Positions 1-6,730 are shown, counted from the first letter of the stretch. The stretch is 33,212 nucleotides of DNA from Corynebacterium sp. UBA2622 (GCF_002339505.1 NZ_DDJO01000014.1:1-33212); one strand, 5' to 3'. The notes: generated by a model from the sequence alone, not told the origin. Program-made: numbers and translations.

Positions 1-825
1 GTGCTGGATCGCGCCCGAGATGCCCACGCCGATGTAAAGCTTCGGGCTGACGACGACACCTGTCTGGCCAATCTGCGCCTCGTGGGGGACCTGCCCCTCG
101 TCCACGGCGGAGCGGGTGGCGCCGACGGCGGCACCGAGGGCGTCGGCAAGCCCGCCCACGAGCTCCTCAAAGTTGTCGGCGTCACCGAGGGAGACGCCGC
201 CGGCGACGACCGCCTCGGCGGTGGCGAGGTCGGGGCGTGGGGAGGTGTGCTCCATCGGGGTGGCGGACAAGACACGCGCGGCGCGGCGGGCGGTGGGCTC
301 AACGACGATGGTCTCCACGCGGGGCTCGGCCGCCTCAGCGCGGGCGTCGATGGAACCCGGCCGCACGGTCACCACCGGCGCGGAGTGCGTGGCGGCGGCG
401 ACGGAGGAGAACGCGCCGCCGTAGTTGGAGTGGTCGGTGACCACGCCCTCCTCGTCGCGGCGCAACCCCACCACGTCGGTGAGCAATGCCTTGCGGTGGC
501 GCACGGAGAAACGGGCGGCGGTGTCGCGCCCGCGGACGGTGTGGGAGAAAACCACCGCGGCGGGGTAGAGGTGGTCGAAGGCGGCCTCGGTGGCGTCGAC
601 AAGCGATGCCCCCGTGTTGTCAGCGACGAGCACCCGCGCCGCGCCCATGCGCCCGAGCTCGGCGGCGTTATCTGCGGAGGTGGTGAGCACGACGGGCTCA
701 CCGATGGCGCTGGCGGCACCGATCAGTTCTGCCGCGGCGAGGTCGATGCCCGCGCCGTCGTAGGGGGTGTCCGGAACGACGAGGACGGGGCTGGTGGGGC
801 TGGTGGGGCTGGTGGGGGAGGTCAT
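1..825 (-). CDS. etfA: Electron transfer flavoprotein alpha subunit (3' end cut by window edge)
   Basis: This is the FAD-binding subunit of the ETF heterodimer, which takes electrons from acyl-CoA dehydrogenases in the cytoplasm and passes them to the respiratory chain. The 275 visible codons run from ATG at 825 and end at the window edge with GISGAIQH. The C-terminal FAD domain is recognisable by GAAVGATRSAVDEG and QIGQTGVVVSPKLYIGVGISGAIQ, both typical of EtfA. The N terminus has a Thr-Ser-Pro triplet repeated three times, encoded by an exact 9-bp tandem repeat. The start ATG overlaps the etfB stop (ATGA), so the two are translationally coupled. Usual family length is about 310-320 residues, so some 40 residues are missing off the left edge. 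Family assignment is secure. Confidence 0.95.
   Translation of the reverse strand, partial: MTSPTSPTSPTSPVLVVPDTPYDGAGIDLAAAELIGAASAIGEPVVLTTSADNAAELGRMGAARVLVADNTGASLVDATEAAFDHLYPAAVVFSHTVRGRDTAARFSVRHRKALLTDVVGLRRDEEGVVTDHSNYGGAFSSVAAATHSAPVVTVRPGSIDARAEAAEPRVETIVVEPTARRAARVLSATPMEHTSPRPDLATAEAVVAGGVSLGDADNFEELVGGLADALGAAVGATRSAVDEGQVPHEAQIGQTGVVVSPKLYIGVGISGAIQH
791..817. repeat. Three tandem 9-bp units inside the etfA start region
   Basis: CTGGTGGGG occurs three times head to tail (791-799, 800-808, 809-817). Read on the minus strand it encodes TSP repeats at EtfA residues 3-11. Because the unit is a multiple of three, copy-number change would keep the frame. Confidence 0.85.
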
Positions 826-1610
826 GCGCGGCTCCTTGTCAGAAGGCCCCTGCTCTCGAGGAAGTCGACGAGCTTTCCGGCCGCTTGCGAGTTGCCGTCG
901 ATGATCTCCCCGCGCTCCCGGGCGGGGCGGCGGTCGATGGAGACCATGATGGAGCGGGCGCGCGACCAGTCCTCGGCATCGACCCCGAGGTCGGCGAGGG
1001 TGAGCGTGTGCAGCTCCTTCTTCTTCGCGGCCATCAGGCCCTTGAAGTTGGGGAAGCGGGCGTTGGGGAACTCGTCCGAAACCGCGACAACTGCCGGAAG
1101 CTCCGCCTCGAGCGCGACGGTGGCACCGTCACCCGCCTGGGTGGCGCGCACGGTGGAGCCGTCGACCTCGAGCTCGGTGAGGTTGGACAGGGCGGGGTAA
1201 TCGAGCAGTTCGCCGAGCAGCGGGGCCATGACGCCACCGCCGCCGTCGGAGGATGCGGTGCCGGCGACCACGAGGTCGTAGTCATGCGCCCGGATCGCCG
1301 CAGCCAGCGCCTCCGCGGTGAGGGTGACATCGGCGCCGACGAGGGCGTCGTCGGAAATGATGTACGCCTCGGTGGCACCCATCGCGATGCCCTTGCGGAT
1401 GCTGCCGGCAGCTGACTCGGGCCCGACGGTAATGAGCTCCACCACCGAGCCCTCGTTCTTCTCCGCGATGCGCAGCGCCGCCTCAACGGCGCGTTCACCC
1501 ACCTCGTCCGCGACGACATCGCCGGTGCGGTCGGTGAGCCCGGTCTCGAGGTTCATCTCGCGGTCGCTGTACGTGTCCGGGACTTCCTTCAGCAACACGG
1601 CTATGCGCAT
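822..1610 (-). CDS. etfB: Electron transfer flavoprotein beta subunit
   Basis: This is the AMP-binding subunit of ETF and partner of the downstream etfA. The product is 262 residues, normal for the family, and begins MRIAVLLKEVPDTYSDR, a classic EtfB N terminus. The internal stretch VVAGTASSDGGGGVMAPLLG is the family's nucleotide-binding loop region. The ATG at 1610 has an AAAGGAG ribosome site at 1616-1622 with 5-nt spacing. Its stop overlaps the etfA start by four bases (ATGA), so the pair is an operon. A TAGAAT -10 box lies about 55 nt upstream on the same strand. The ETF dimer is the expected electron acceptor for the two acyl-CoA dehydrogenases at 23793-26238; that link is an inference from function. 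Confidence 0.96.
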   Translation of the reverse strand: MRIAVLLKEVPDTYSDREMNLETGLTDRTGDVVADEVGERAVEAALRIAEKNEGSVVELITVGPESAAGSIRKGIAMGATEAYIISDDALVGADVTLTAEALAAAIRAHDYDLVVAGTASSDGGGGVMAPLLGELLDYPALSNLTELEVDGSTVRATQAGDGATVALEAELPAVVAVSDEFPNARFPNFKGLMAAKKKELHTLTLADLGVDAEDWSRARSIMVSIDRRPARERGEIIDGNSQAAGKLVDFLESRGLLTRSRA

Positions 1611-1662
1611 CGCGGCTCCTTTACTCGACGCTTGCTAGGCGTATTCGCCTTACGACGCCCAG

Positions 1663-1668
1663 ATTCTA
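1663..1668 (-). promoter_or_regulatory. Candidate -10 box of the etfBA operon
   Basis: On the minus strand this reads TAGAAT, a good match to the actinobacterial sigma-A -10 (TAnnnT). It would start an mRNA near 1656 with about a 45-nt leader. No clear -35 is visible. A perfect AGGCG-TATT-CGCCT inverted repeat sits in the leader at 1637-1650 and could be an operator. Confidence 0.5.
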
Positions 1669-1691
1669 CCGCCCGGGGACGCCACCGCGTC

Positions 1692-1708
1692 CGGCGGGTG
1701 ACCCGCCG
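1692..1708. other. GC-rich hairpin downstream of the crotonase gene
   Basis: CGGCGGG and CCCGCCG form a perfect 7-bp stem with a 3-nt loop, directly after the stop of the crotonase-fold gene on the minus strand. No T-run follows, so it is at best a weak or Rho-assisted 3' end. Confidence 0.35.
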
Positions 1709-1709
1709 C

Positions 1710-2498
1710 TCAGCGGAAACGTGGCGGCCGGTGCTCGATGAACGCGGCGACGCCCTCGGCGTGCTCGGGGGTGCCCAGCAACCGGGTCTGCACGGCCGCC
1801 TCCGTCTCCAGGGCCTGCGGGAGCTGCGCCAGGCTGGCGCGGTTGACCGCCGCCTTGGTCCGGGCGAGTGCCTCGCGGGGCGAGGCGGCGAAACCTCGGG
1901 TGATCTCCACGGCCCGTTCACGGGCACCCGCTGCGACCTCCGCGACCAGCCCGTACTGCCGGGCCTGCTCGGCGGGGATGCGCGAGTGCAGGAGGGCCAT
2001 CTGCATCGCCCGGTGGCGGCCCACGGAAGCGCTGAGCGTGGCCACCGCGCCGCCGTCCGGCATGAGGCCGATGGCGGTGAAGGGGATGGTGAAGAACGCG
2101 CTCTCGCCGGCGACGATGAGGTCGCAGAGGAAACACAGCGATGCGCCGATGCCGGCGCACGCCCCCTCGACGGCGGCTATGACGGGTACAGGCGCCCGGG
2201 TGATCGCGGTGGCCATGTACTCGATATCCACCATCGTTTCTACGACGCCGGGCTCACCGGGCACGTCCACCCCGGAGAAGGCGGCGAGGTCCATGCCGGA
2301 ACTGAATGCGGCGCTGTCGCCGGTGATGACGACACCGCGAATGCCGGGGTCGTTGCCGGCGGAGCGCACGAGGTCACCGATTACCCGGTAGGACTCCGGC
2401 TCCAACGCGTTGCGTTTCGCGGGGTTGGCGATCGTGATGGCCGCGACCGGCCCGTCGACGGTGGCCGAGATGATGCCGCGGGCGAGGGAGGTGTCCAC
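1710..2498 (-). CDS. Crotonase-fold protein, probably an enoyl-CoA isomerase rather than a hydratase
   Basis: This 262-residue protein belongs to the enoyl-CoA hydratase/isomerase superfamily, which acts on acyl-CoA thioesters in the cytoplasm. Oxyanion-hole segments are visible at FSSGMDL (about 65-71) and GACAGIG (112-118). Aligned by eye with rat mitochondrial hydratase, the two catalytic glutamates (E144, E164) fall on Ser120 and Phe140, so hydratase chemistry is unlikely. Asp148 in GLMPDGG lies where PaaG-type isomerases carry their catalytic Asp. A delta3-delta2 or PaaG-like isomerase is therefore my preferred reading. The start is GTG at 2498, only 9 nt after the stop of the upstream flavoenzyme gene, so the two are co-transcribed. 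The exact substrate cannot be read from the sequence. Confidence 0.85.
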   Translation of the reverse strand: MDTSLARGIISATVDGPVAAITIANPAKRNALEPESYRVIGDLVRSAGNDPGIRGVVITGDSAAFSSGMDLAAFSGVDVPGEPGVVETMVDIEYMATAITRAPVPVIAAVEGACAGIGASLCFLCDLIVAGESAFFTIPFTAIGLMPDGGAVATLSASVGRHRAMQMALLHSRIPAEQARQYGLVAEVAAGARERAVEITRGFAASPREALARTKAAVNRASLAQLPQALETEAAVQTRLLGTPEHAEGVAAFIEHRPPRFR

Positions 2499-2507
2499 GT
2501 GGGCCGC

Positions 2508-3488
2508 CTACTGCGCCACGAAACCGGCGAGGCGGGACTGGATGATCTCCACGGCCTCGTCCACGATGCGCGGCAGCAGCTCGGCGCAGGTGGGGATGTC
2601 CTTGATCAGGCCCTGGCACTGGCCGACCGTCCAGATGCCCGCCTCGACATCTCCGGTCTCGTAGACTTGGCGCCCGCGCGCGCCCGCGACGAGGTCGCGG
2701 ATCTCGGGGAACTGCGCACCCTGGTTGAGCTTTTCCACCACCTCGCGGGACACGCCGTTGGTGGCCACGCGGGAGGTGTTGTTCAGGGTGCGCAAAATGA
2801 GCTCCGTGTCGCGCTCGGTGCGGTTGACGATCTCCTCCTTGACCTTGCGGTGCACGGGGGCCTCCTCGGTGCAGAGGAAGCGGGTGCCCATGTTGACGCC
2901 CTCCGCCCCGAGGGCGAGCGCGGCGGCGAGCCCGCGGCCGTCCGCGATGCCACCGGACGCGACGAAGGGGACGTTCAGGTGGTCAGCGGCGGCCGGCATG
3001 AGGATCAGGCCCGGGACGTCGTCCTCGCCCGGGTGTCCCGCGCACTCGAAACCGTCGATGGAGAGGATGTCCACGCCCTTGCTCTGGGCGCTGATCGCGT
3101 GGCGCACGGAGGTGCACTTGTGGATCACCGTGACCCCCGCCTCCTTGAGCGTGGGCACGAAGTCCGCCGGGTTGGCCCCGGCCGTCTCGACGATCTTCAC
3201 GCCCTTCTCCACCGCCACGCGCAGGTACTCGGCGTAGGGCGGCGGGGTGATCGTCGGCAGGATGGTCAGGTTGACTCCGAAGGGCTTGTCCGTCATCTCC
3301 CTGCAGCGGTCGATCTCCTTGCCCAGGTCCTCCGGCGTCGGTTGCGTCAGCGACGTGAGAATGCCCAGCCCGCCCGCGTTCGACACTGCGGAGGCGAGCT
3401 CCGCCTTGCCCACCCATTGCATGCCGCCCTGGATGATCGGGTGCTCGATGCCGAGCATGTCGGTGATTCGTGTGTTCAGGTGAGCCAT
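2508..3488 (-). CDS. Nitronate monooxygenase / 2-nitropropane dioxygenase family flavoprotein
   Basis: This is an FMN-dependent TIM-barrel enzyme of the NMO family (326 residues). Visible family features are PIIQGGMQWVG near the N terminus, VSNAGGLGILTS, the GVTVIHKCTSVRHA segment, the DGFECAGHPGEDD loop and the FMN-phosphate segment VPFVASGGIADGRGLAAALALGAEGVNMGTRF. The frame stays open to 3629, but ATG 3488 (MAHLNTRITDMLG) is chosen because it has a GGAAAGG ribosome site and begins where family members begin. It is the first gene of a two-gene unit with the crotonase-fold protein. Family members oxidise nitronates, but many relatives act elsewhere and some sit in lipid-metabolism clusters, so the substrate here is unknown. 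Confidence 0.88.
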   Translation of the reverse strand: MAHLNTRITDMLGIEHPIIQGGMQWVGKAELASAVSNAGGLGILTSLTQPTPEDLGKEIDRCREMTDKPFGVNLTILPTITPPPYAEYLRVAVEKGVKIVETAGANPADFVPTLKEAGVTVIHKCTSVRHAISAQSKGVDILSIDGFECAGHPGEDDVPGLILMPAAADHLNVPFVASGGIADGRGLAAALALGAEGVNMGTRFLCTEEAPVHRKVKEEIVNRTERDTELILRTLNNTSRVATNGVSREVVEKLNQGAQFPEIRDLVAGARGRQVYETGDVEAGIWTVGQCQGLIKDIPTCAELLPRIVDEAVEIIQSRLAGFVAQ

Positions 3489-3548
3489 GGCGGGGCCTTT
3501 CCGTGGGTCGGGTCGCGTTTTACTGCGCCGTGGATTGAGCGATACTTC

Positions 3549-3577
3549 AGGGTATCCAGGCGATGTGAGCCACGCAA
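3549..3577 (-). promoter_or_regulatory. Candidate promoter of the nitronate monooxygenase-crotonase unit
   Basis: On the minus strand TTGCGT (3577-3572) and TACCCT (3554-3549) are separated by exactly 17 nt, followed about 60 nt later by the start codon. The same -35 hexamer with the same spacing occurs in front of the acyl-CoA dehydrogenase genes at 26304-26309. Confidence 0.5.
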
Positions 3578-3627
3578 CTATTCGCATGTCCAAGCGCGCA
3601 GTGTTACATTTTCGCTTATCGACGCAC

Positions 3628-3658
3628 AAAAAGACGCAGGCGGGGAGCCTGCGTCTTT
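3628..3658 (-). terminator. Strong intrinsic terminator
   Basis: A perfect 12-bp stem (AAAGACGCAGGC / GCCTGCGTCTTT, loop GGGGA) is followed on the minus strand by a run of five T. It would end transcripts coming from the minus-strand genes at 3687-4854. On the plus strand the T-run is only three long, so it acts mainly leftward. Confidence 0.85.
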
Positions 3659-3840
3659 GCGTGGAGTGGGGGCGGGCTCACCCGCGTCACCACGGACGCG
3701 ACTCAGCCCCCGAGTGCCAGCTGAACCTCACGCGGCTGCCAAGCGGGTCGCCCCCCTCGGTCCCGTCCGGCGGGAGGGTGGCGGCCAACTCCGGGAACAT
3801 GTTGTTGTAGAGCAGCTTGTCATCGAGGGGCCAGACCCCG

Positions 3841-3866
3841 TTTCCTCGGCGCGTTTCCTCGGCGCG
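3841..3866. repeat. Exact 13-bp tandem duplication
   Basis: TTTCCTCGGCGCG occurs twice head to tail (3841-3853, 3854-3866). Thirteen is not a multiple of three, so it would break any frame running through it. It lies inside the possible decayed gene. Confidence 0.9.
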
Positions 3867-3934
3867 CTCCCGGGACCGGGAGGAGTACCAGCCGGCCGGA
3901 GGGGCGGCCCCTAGAGCTAAATCGGAGCGACGAA

Positions 3935-3956
3935 AGCAATACCGTAGCAATACCGT
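3935..3956. repeat. Exact 11-bp tandem duplication
   Basis: AGCAATACCGT occurs twice head to tail (3935-3945, 3946-3956), just downstream (minus strand) of the stop of the Gly/Asp-rich protein gene. It is a second frame-shifting duplication within 100 bp. Confidence 0.9.
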
Positions 3957-3990
3957 CACGCTTACACGGAAAAAGCCTGCGGAGGTGGTG

Positions 3991-4854
3991 TTAGAAGTCG
4001 AATCCCCCGAAGTCGAAGCCCCCGTCGCCCCCGAAGTCGAACCCGCCGCCGTCGCCGAAGAAACCGTCGTCGCCGCCGCCCATGTCGCCGCCGAAGTCCC
4101 CGCCGTCCGCATCGCCGAAGTCTCCGCCGCCCATGTCACCGGCGTCGCCGCCGAAGTCACCCGCCGCGAACTCCTGGCCGCTGGGTACGCCCGCCATTCC
4201 CGCGAACATGGAGGAATAGAGCATCATCGAGCTGGCGGCCCACATGCCCGTCATCATGGCCGGGGCCCACCACGCGGCCGAGTACCAGCCGGCCGGGACC
4301 GGCCGTCCCGCCACGGCACCGCCGGGGTAGTAGTGCGGGGTGCGGTCGGTGGCGTAGGGGGATGCGGTGATGGTGCTGCCGTCGTCCTCGCGGATCGTGC
4401 GCTCCTCGGTCACCCGGCCCGCCTTGCGCTGGCCCTCCAGCTCGGGGAGCTGGGGGCCGGCCGGCATGCCCATGATCTCGCGGGCCGCGTTGACGTAGTG
4501 CAGGCCCTCCAGCGCTGCCTCGCGGGCGAGCTGGGCCTGGCGCACCGTGCGGGCCTCGCTCAGGGCCGCGGAGGCGGCGTTGAAGCGCTCGCTCGCGTCG
4601 GCCATCGCCTGGGAGGAGGCGGTGTCGTTGCCGGAGATGTTGAGGACCTGCGATCCGAGACGGTCGGTCCAGTGCCGGGCGTCCGCGAGGGCGTCATCAA
4701 GGCTCTGCTGGTCGAGCTGCTTGCGTGAGCCCGTGGCGCGGCGGTTGTTGATCATGTAGCTCGCGCCGAAGCCGAGTCCGATGAGGAGGAGAAGTGTGAG
4801 CACGGTGGGAAATACCTTCCTGGTTGGGGCGAATGTTCTGCCCGGGTTTCTCAC
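3991..4854 (-). CDS. Membrane-anchored protein with Gly/Asp/Phe-rich tail, function unknown
   Basis: I do not recognise a named family. The 287-residue product has a short basic N terminus, one transmembrane segment (about 18-35, TVLTLLLLIGLGFGASYMI), then a charged, probably helical region (about 40-120, with repeated DALADARHW and RQAQLAREAALEG patterns). A YYPGG-AGRPVPAGWYSAAWW segment follows (about 185-205), then a Met/Ala/Trp-rich hydrophobic stretch. The last 55 or so residues are almost only Gly, Asp and Phe, ending GFDFGGFDF. It starts with GTG at 4854, which lacks a clear ribosome site. GTG 4803 has an AGGAAGG site at 4815-4821 and would begin just at the membrane segment, so it is a real alternative. 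Transcription probably ends at 3628-3658. A surface or envelope role is only a guess. Confidence 0.7.
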   Translation of the reverse strand: MRNPGRTFAPTRKVFPTVLTLLLLIGLGFGASYMINNRRATGSRKQLDQQSLDDALADARHWTDRLGSQVLNISGNDTASSQAMADASERFNAASAALSEARTVRQAQLAREAALEGLHYVNAAREIMGMPAGPQLPELEGQRKAGRVTEERTIREDDGSTITASPYATDRTPHYYPGGAVAGRPVPAGWYSAAWWAPAMMTGMWAASSMMLYSSMFAGMAGVPSGQEFAAGDFGGDAGDMGGGDFGDADGGDFGGDMGGGDDGFFGDGGGFDFGGDGGFDFGGFDF

Positions 4855-4940
4855 AGGATCAACGGGGAAGGCGGGTGCTTTGTTCCGTGGGGGTCCGGTG
4901 GGGAGGCGAAAATTGTTTTGGCGGCGGGGAGGCGATGGGA

Positions 4941-4946
4941 TAAAGT
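4941..4946 (+). promoter_or_regulatory. Possible -10 of tRNA-Gly
   Basis: TAAAGT fits TAnnnT and lies 32 nt before the mature tRNA 5' end. The only TTG-type upstream hexamer (TTGTTT, 4913-4918) is 22 nt away, too far for a standard spacer, so confidence is low. Confidence 0.3.
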
Positions 4947-4977
4947 GGTGGAAGCGCTGACGCAGTCAGGGCGCTGT

Positions 4978-5052
4978 GGGAATGTCGTATAGTGGCTAAT
5001 ACCTCAGCCTTCCAAGCTGAAGACGCGGGTTCGATTCCCGTCATTCCCTCCA
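4978..5052 (+). tRNA. tRNA-Gly(TCC)
   Basis: The cloverleaf is complete. The acceptor GGGAATG pairs with CATTCCC, the D stem is GTAT/ATAC, the anticodon stem is TCAGC/GCTGA with loop CTTCCAA, and the T loop is TTCGATT. The anticodon TCC is at 5011-5013 and reads GGA. The CCA end is encoded (5050-5052). A terminator follows eight bases later. Confidence 0.96.
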
Positions 5053-5059
5053 GATGTGG

Positions 5060-5084
5060 CCGGCCCCCCAGGGGCCGGTTTTTT
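5060..5084 (+). terminator. Intrinsic terminator after tRNA-Gly
   Basis: CCGGCCCC / GGGGCCGG form an 8-bp stem with loop CCA, followed by six T (5079-5084). It separates the two tRNA genes into independent transcripts. Confidence 0.9.
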
Positions 5085-5161
5085 CGTGGGCGGCCTGGGT
5101 GCGAGGGGTGGCGGGACAGCAGCATCCGGCCCCCATCCGAAGTCGTGTTCCACGCCCACGC

Positions 5162-5167
5162 TACAAT
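5162..5167 (+). promoter_or_regulatory. Candidate -10 of tRNA-Pro
   Basis: TACAAT is a near-consensus -10 box 41 nt before the tRNA-Pro 5' end, downstream of the previous terminator. No clear -35 hexamer is visible. Confidence 0.55.
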
Positions 5168-5207
5168 CGGTTGCCGGTGAGCCAGCCACGGCTTGCTGCC
5201 CGGAAAA

Positions 5208-5281
5208 CGGGGCGTGGCGCAGCTTGGTAGCGCACCTGCTTTGGGAGCAGGGGGTCGCAGGTTCAAATCCTGTCGCCCCGA
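5208..5281 (+). tRNA. tRNA-Pro(TGG)
   Basis: The cloverleaf is complete. The acceptor CGGGGCG pairs with CGCCCCG, the D stem is GCGC/GCGC, the anticodon stem is CCTGC/GCAGG with loop TTTGGGA, and the T stem is GCAGG/CCTGT with TTCAAAT loop. The anticodon TGG at 5242-5244 reads CCA and, by wobble, other Pro codons. CCA is not encoded: the sequence after discriminator A is CAA. Confidence 0.96.
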
Positions 5282-5288
5282 CAAAGGA

Positions 5289-5314
5289 AAGGCCCGCTAG
5301 CGATAGCGGGCCTT
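5289..5314 (+). terminator. Hairpin between tRNA-Pro and tig
   Basis: AAGGCCCGCT / AGCGGGCCTT form a perfect 10-bp stem with a 6-nt loop, 8 nt after the tRNA end. The T tract is only two bases beyond pairing, so it may terminate weakly or mainly mark the tRNA 3' end and let some transcripts continue into tig. Confidence 0.6.
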
Positions 5315-5330
5315 GCCGCCGACACAGACT

Positions 5331-5336
5331 TAACAT
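5331..5336 (+). promoter_or_regulatory. Possible -10 of tig
   Basis: TAACAT (TAnnnT) lies 27 nt before the tig GTG and after the hairpin. It would give a leader of about 20 nt with the AGGAG site. No -35 is evident. Confidence 0.35.
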
Positions 5337-5362
5337 CTACCCGATCATTACAGGAGTTACCC

Positions 5363-6730
5363 GTGAAGACTTCCGTCGATAAGCTCAGCGACACCCGCGT
5401 GAAGCTGACCGTCAACGTTCCGTTCGACGAGCTCGGCAAGGAAATCGACCAGGCCTACGCCGCGATCTCGCAGCAGGTGAACATCCCCGGATTCCGCCGT
5501 GGCAAGGCCCCGCGCCAGCTTATCGACGCCCGGATCGGCCGCGGCCCCATCCTCGAGCAGGTCGTCAACGACATGCTGCCGACCCGCTACGAGCAGGCCG
5601 TCGTCGAGAACGACCTGAACCCGCTGGGCCAGCCGGAGATCGAGATCACGAAGATCGAGGACAACGACGTCGTCGAGTTCACCGCCGAGGTCGACGTCCG
5701 CCCCGAGATTGAGGTGCCGGACTTCTCCGACATTTCCGTGACCGTCCCGGCCGTGTCCGTCGACGACGCCGCCGTGGACGAGGAGCTGGAGAACCTGCGG
5801 GGTCGCTTCGGCGAGCTGCAGGAGACCAAGCGCAAGCTCAAGACCGGTGACTACGCGGTGATTGATCTCGACGCCGAGGTTGACGGCGAGAAGGTCGAGG
5901 ACGCCTCCACCGAGGGCCTGTCCTACGAGGTCGGCTCCGACGACCTGATCAAGGGCCTCGACAAGGCCCTGCGCGGCATGAAGGCCGGCGAGGAGAACGA
6001 GTTCACCGCCAAGCTCATGCACGGCGAGCACAAGGACAAGGAAGCCACCGTGAAGGTGCGCGTCCAGCAGACCAAGGAGCGCAAGCTCCCGGAGCTCGAC
6101 GACGACTTCGCCCAGATGGCCTCCGAGTTCGACACCGTCGAGGAGCTGCGCGAGTCCACCCGCGGCCAGTTGGAGGAGTCGAAGAAGGCTCAGCAGGCCG
6201 CCGACATCCGCGACGAGGTGCTGAAGGCGGCCCTCGCCAAGTCCGAGTTCGCCCTGCCGGAGTCCATCGTCGAGGAGCAGGTCCACAACAGCCTCCACCA
6301 GATCCTGGGCCAGCTCGCCCACGACGAGAACGCGCTTGCGCAGCTGCTCGAGGCGCAGGGCACCACCCGCGAGGAGTTTGACAAGCAGTCCCGCGAGCAG
6401 GCTGAGGAGTCCGTGCGCACCCAGCTCTTCCTGGATGCCGTGGCCGACAAGGAGCAGCCGGAGGTCTCCCAGCAGGAGCTCACCGACCACATCCTGTTCA
6501 CCGCGCAGTCCTACGGGATGGACCCGAACCAGTTCGTCGCGCAGCTGCAGCAGTCCGGCCAGATCGCGAACCTCTTCGCCGACGTTCGCCGCGGCAAGGC
6601 GCTGGCCGCCGCCATCTCCCGCACCTCCGTCAAGGACGAGAACGGCGCCGAGATCGACCCGAACGAGTTCTTCGGTGACATCGAGGACGAAGACACCACT
6701 TCCGGGGACACCACCGCCGAGGACAAGTAG
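5363..6730 (+). CDS. tig: Trigger factor, ribosome-associated chaperone and prolyl isomerase
   Basis: Trigger factor docks at the ribosome exit tunnel and shields nascent chains. The 455-residue product has the three expected parts. The N-terminal ribosome-binding domain carries the GFRRGKAPRQLID signature (about 43-55, with the FRK-type loop). A central FKBP-type prolyl isomerase domain spans roughly 155-245. A helical C-terminal chaperone domain follows. The last 30 residues are very acidic (EDEDTTSGDTTAEDK), as in other actinobacterial trigger factors. The start is GTG at 5363, set by AGGAG at 5352-5356 with 6-nt spacing. It ends in its own strong terminator and is followed by clpP1P2, the common order tig-clpP. 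Confidence 0.97.
   Translation: MKTSVDKLSDTRVKLTVNVPFDELGKEIDQAYAAISQQVNIPGFRRGKAPRQLIDARIGRGPILEQVVNDMLPTRYEQAVVENDLNPLGQPEIEITKIEDNDVVEFTAEVDVRPEIEVPDFSDISVTVPAVSVDDAAVDEELENLRGRFGELQETKRKLKTGDYAVIDLDAEVDGEKVEDASTEGLSYEVGSDDLIKGLDKALRGMKAGEENEFTAKLMHGEHKDKEATVKVRVQQTKERKLPELDDDFAQMASEFDTVEELRESTRGQLEESKKAQQAADIRDEVLKAALAKSEFALPESIVEEQVHNSLHQILGQLAHDENALAQLLEAQGTTREEFDKQSREQAEESVRTQLFLDAVADKEQPEVSQQELTDHILFTAQSYGMDPNQFVAQLQQSGQIANLFADVRRGKALAAAISRTSVKDENGAEIDPNEFFGDIEDEDTTSGDTTAEDK

Larger units (their letters stand above)
3687..3957 (-). pseudogene. Small or decayed reading frame of unknown function upstream of a terminator
   Basis: An open minus-strand frame ends with stop TGA at 3687-3689, 29 nt before the strong terminator. 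The last 50 or so residues (from GVWPLDDKLLYNN to SGAESRPW) look like real protein: they are mixed in composition, unlike the Arg/Pro/Ala-rich shadow frames. No good ATG or ribosome site precedes it; GTG near 3957 would give about 90 residues. The upstream part carries PPAGWYSS, like PAGWYS in the neighbouring gene, and is interrupted by an exact 13-bp and an exact 11-bp tandem duplication, each of which shifts the frame. I read it as a broken gene or remnant. I do not recognise the family. Confidence 0.35.

Noticed and set aside
1..1200. 399-codon open frame on the plus strand
   Set aside because: It is the antisense shadow of etfA and etfB. Its composition (Gly/Val/Ala/Arg-rich, no domain) and high-GC codon bias explain it.
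3613..3625. CGCTTATCGACGC also found at 8203-8215
   Set aside because: A shared 13-mer is expected by chance several times in 33 kb of biased sequence, and the flanks do not match.
1632..3914. 760-codon open frame on the plus strand
   Set aside because: It runs antisense to two well-supported genes and through a terminator, and encodes a His/Asp/Arg/Gly-rich sequence with no motif.
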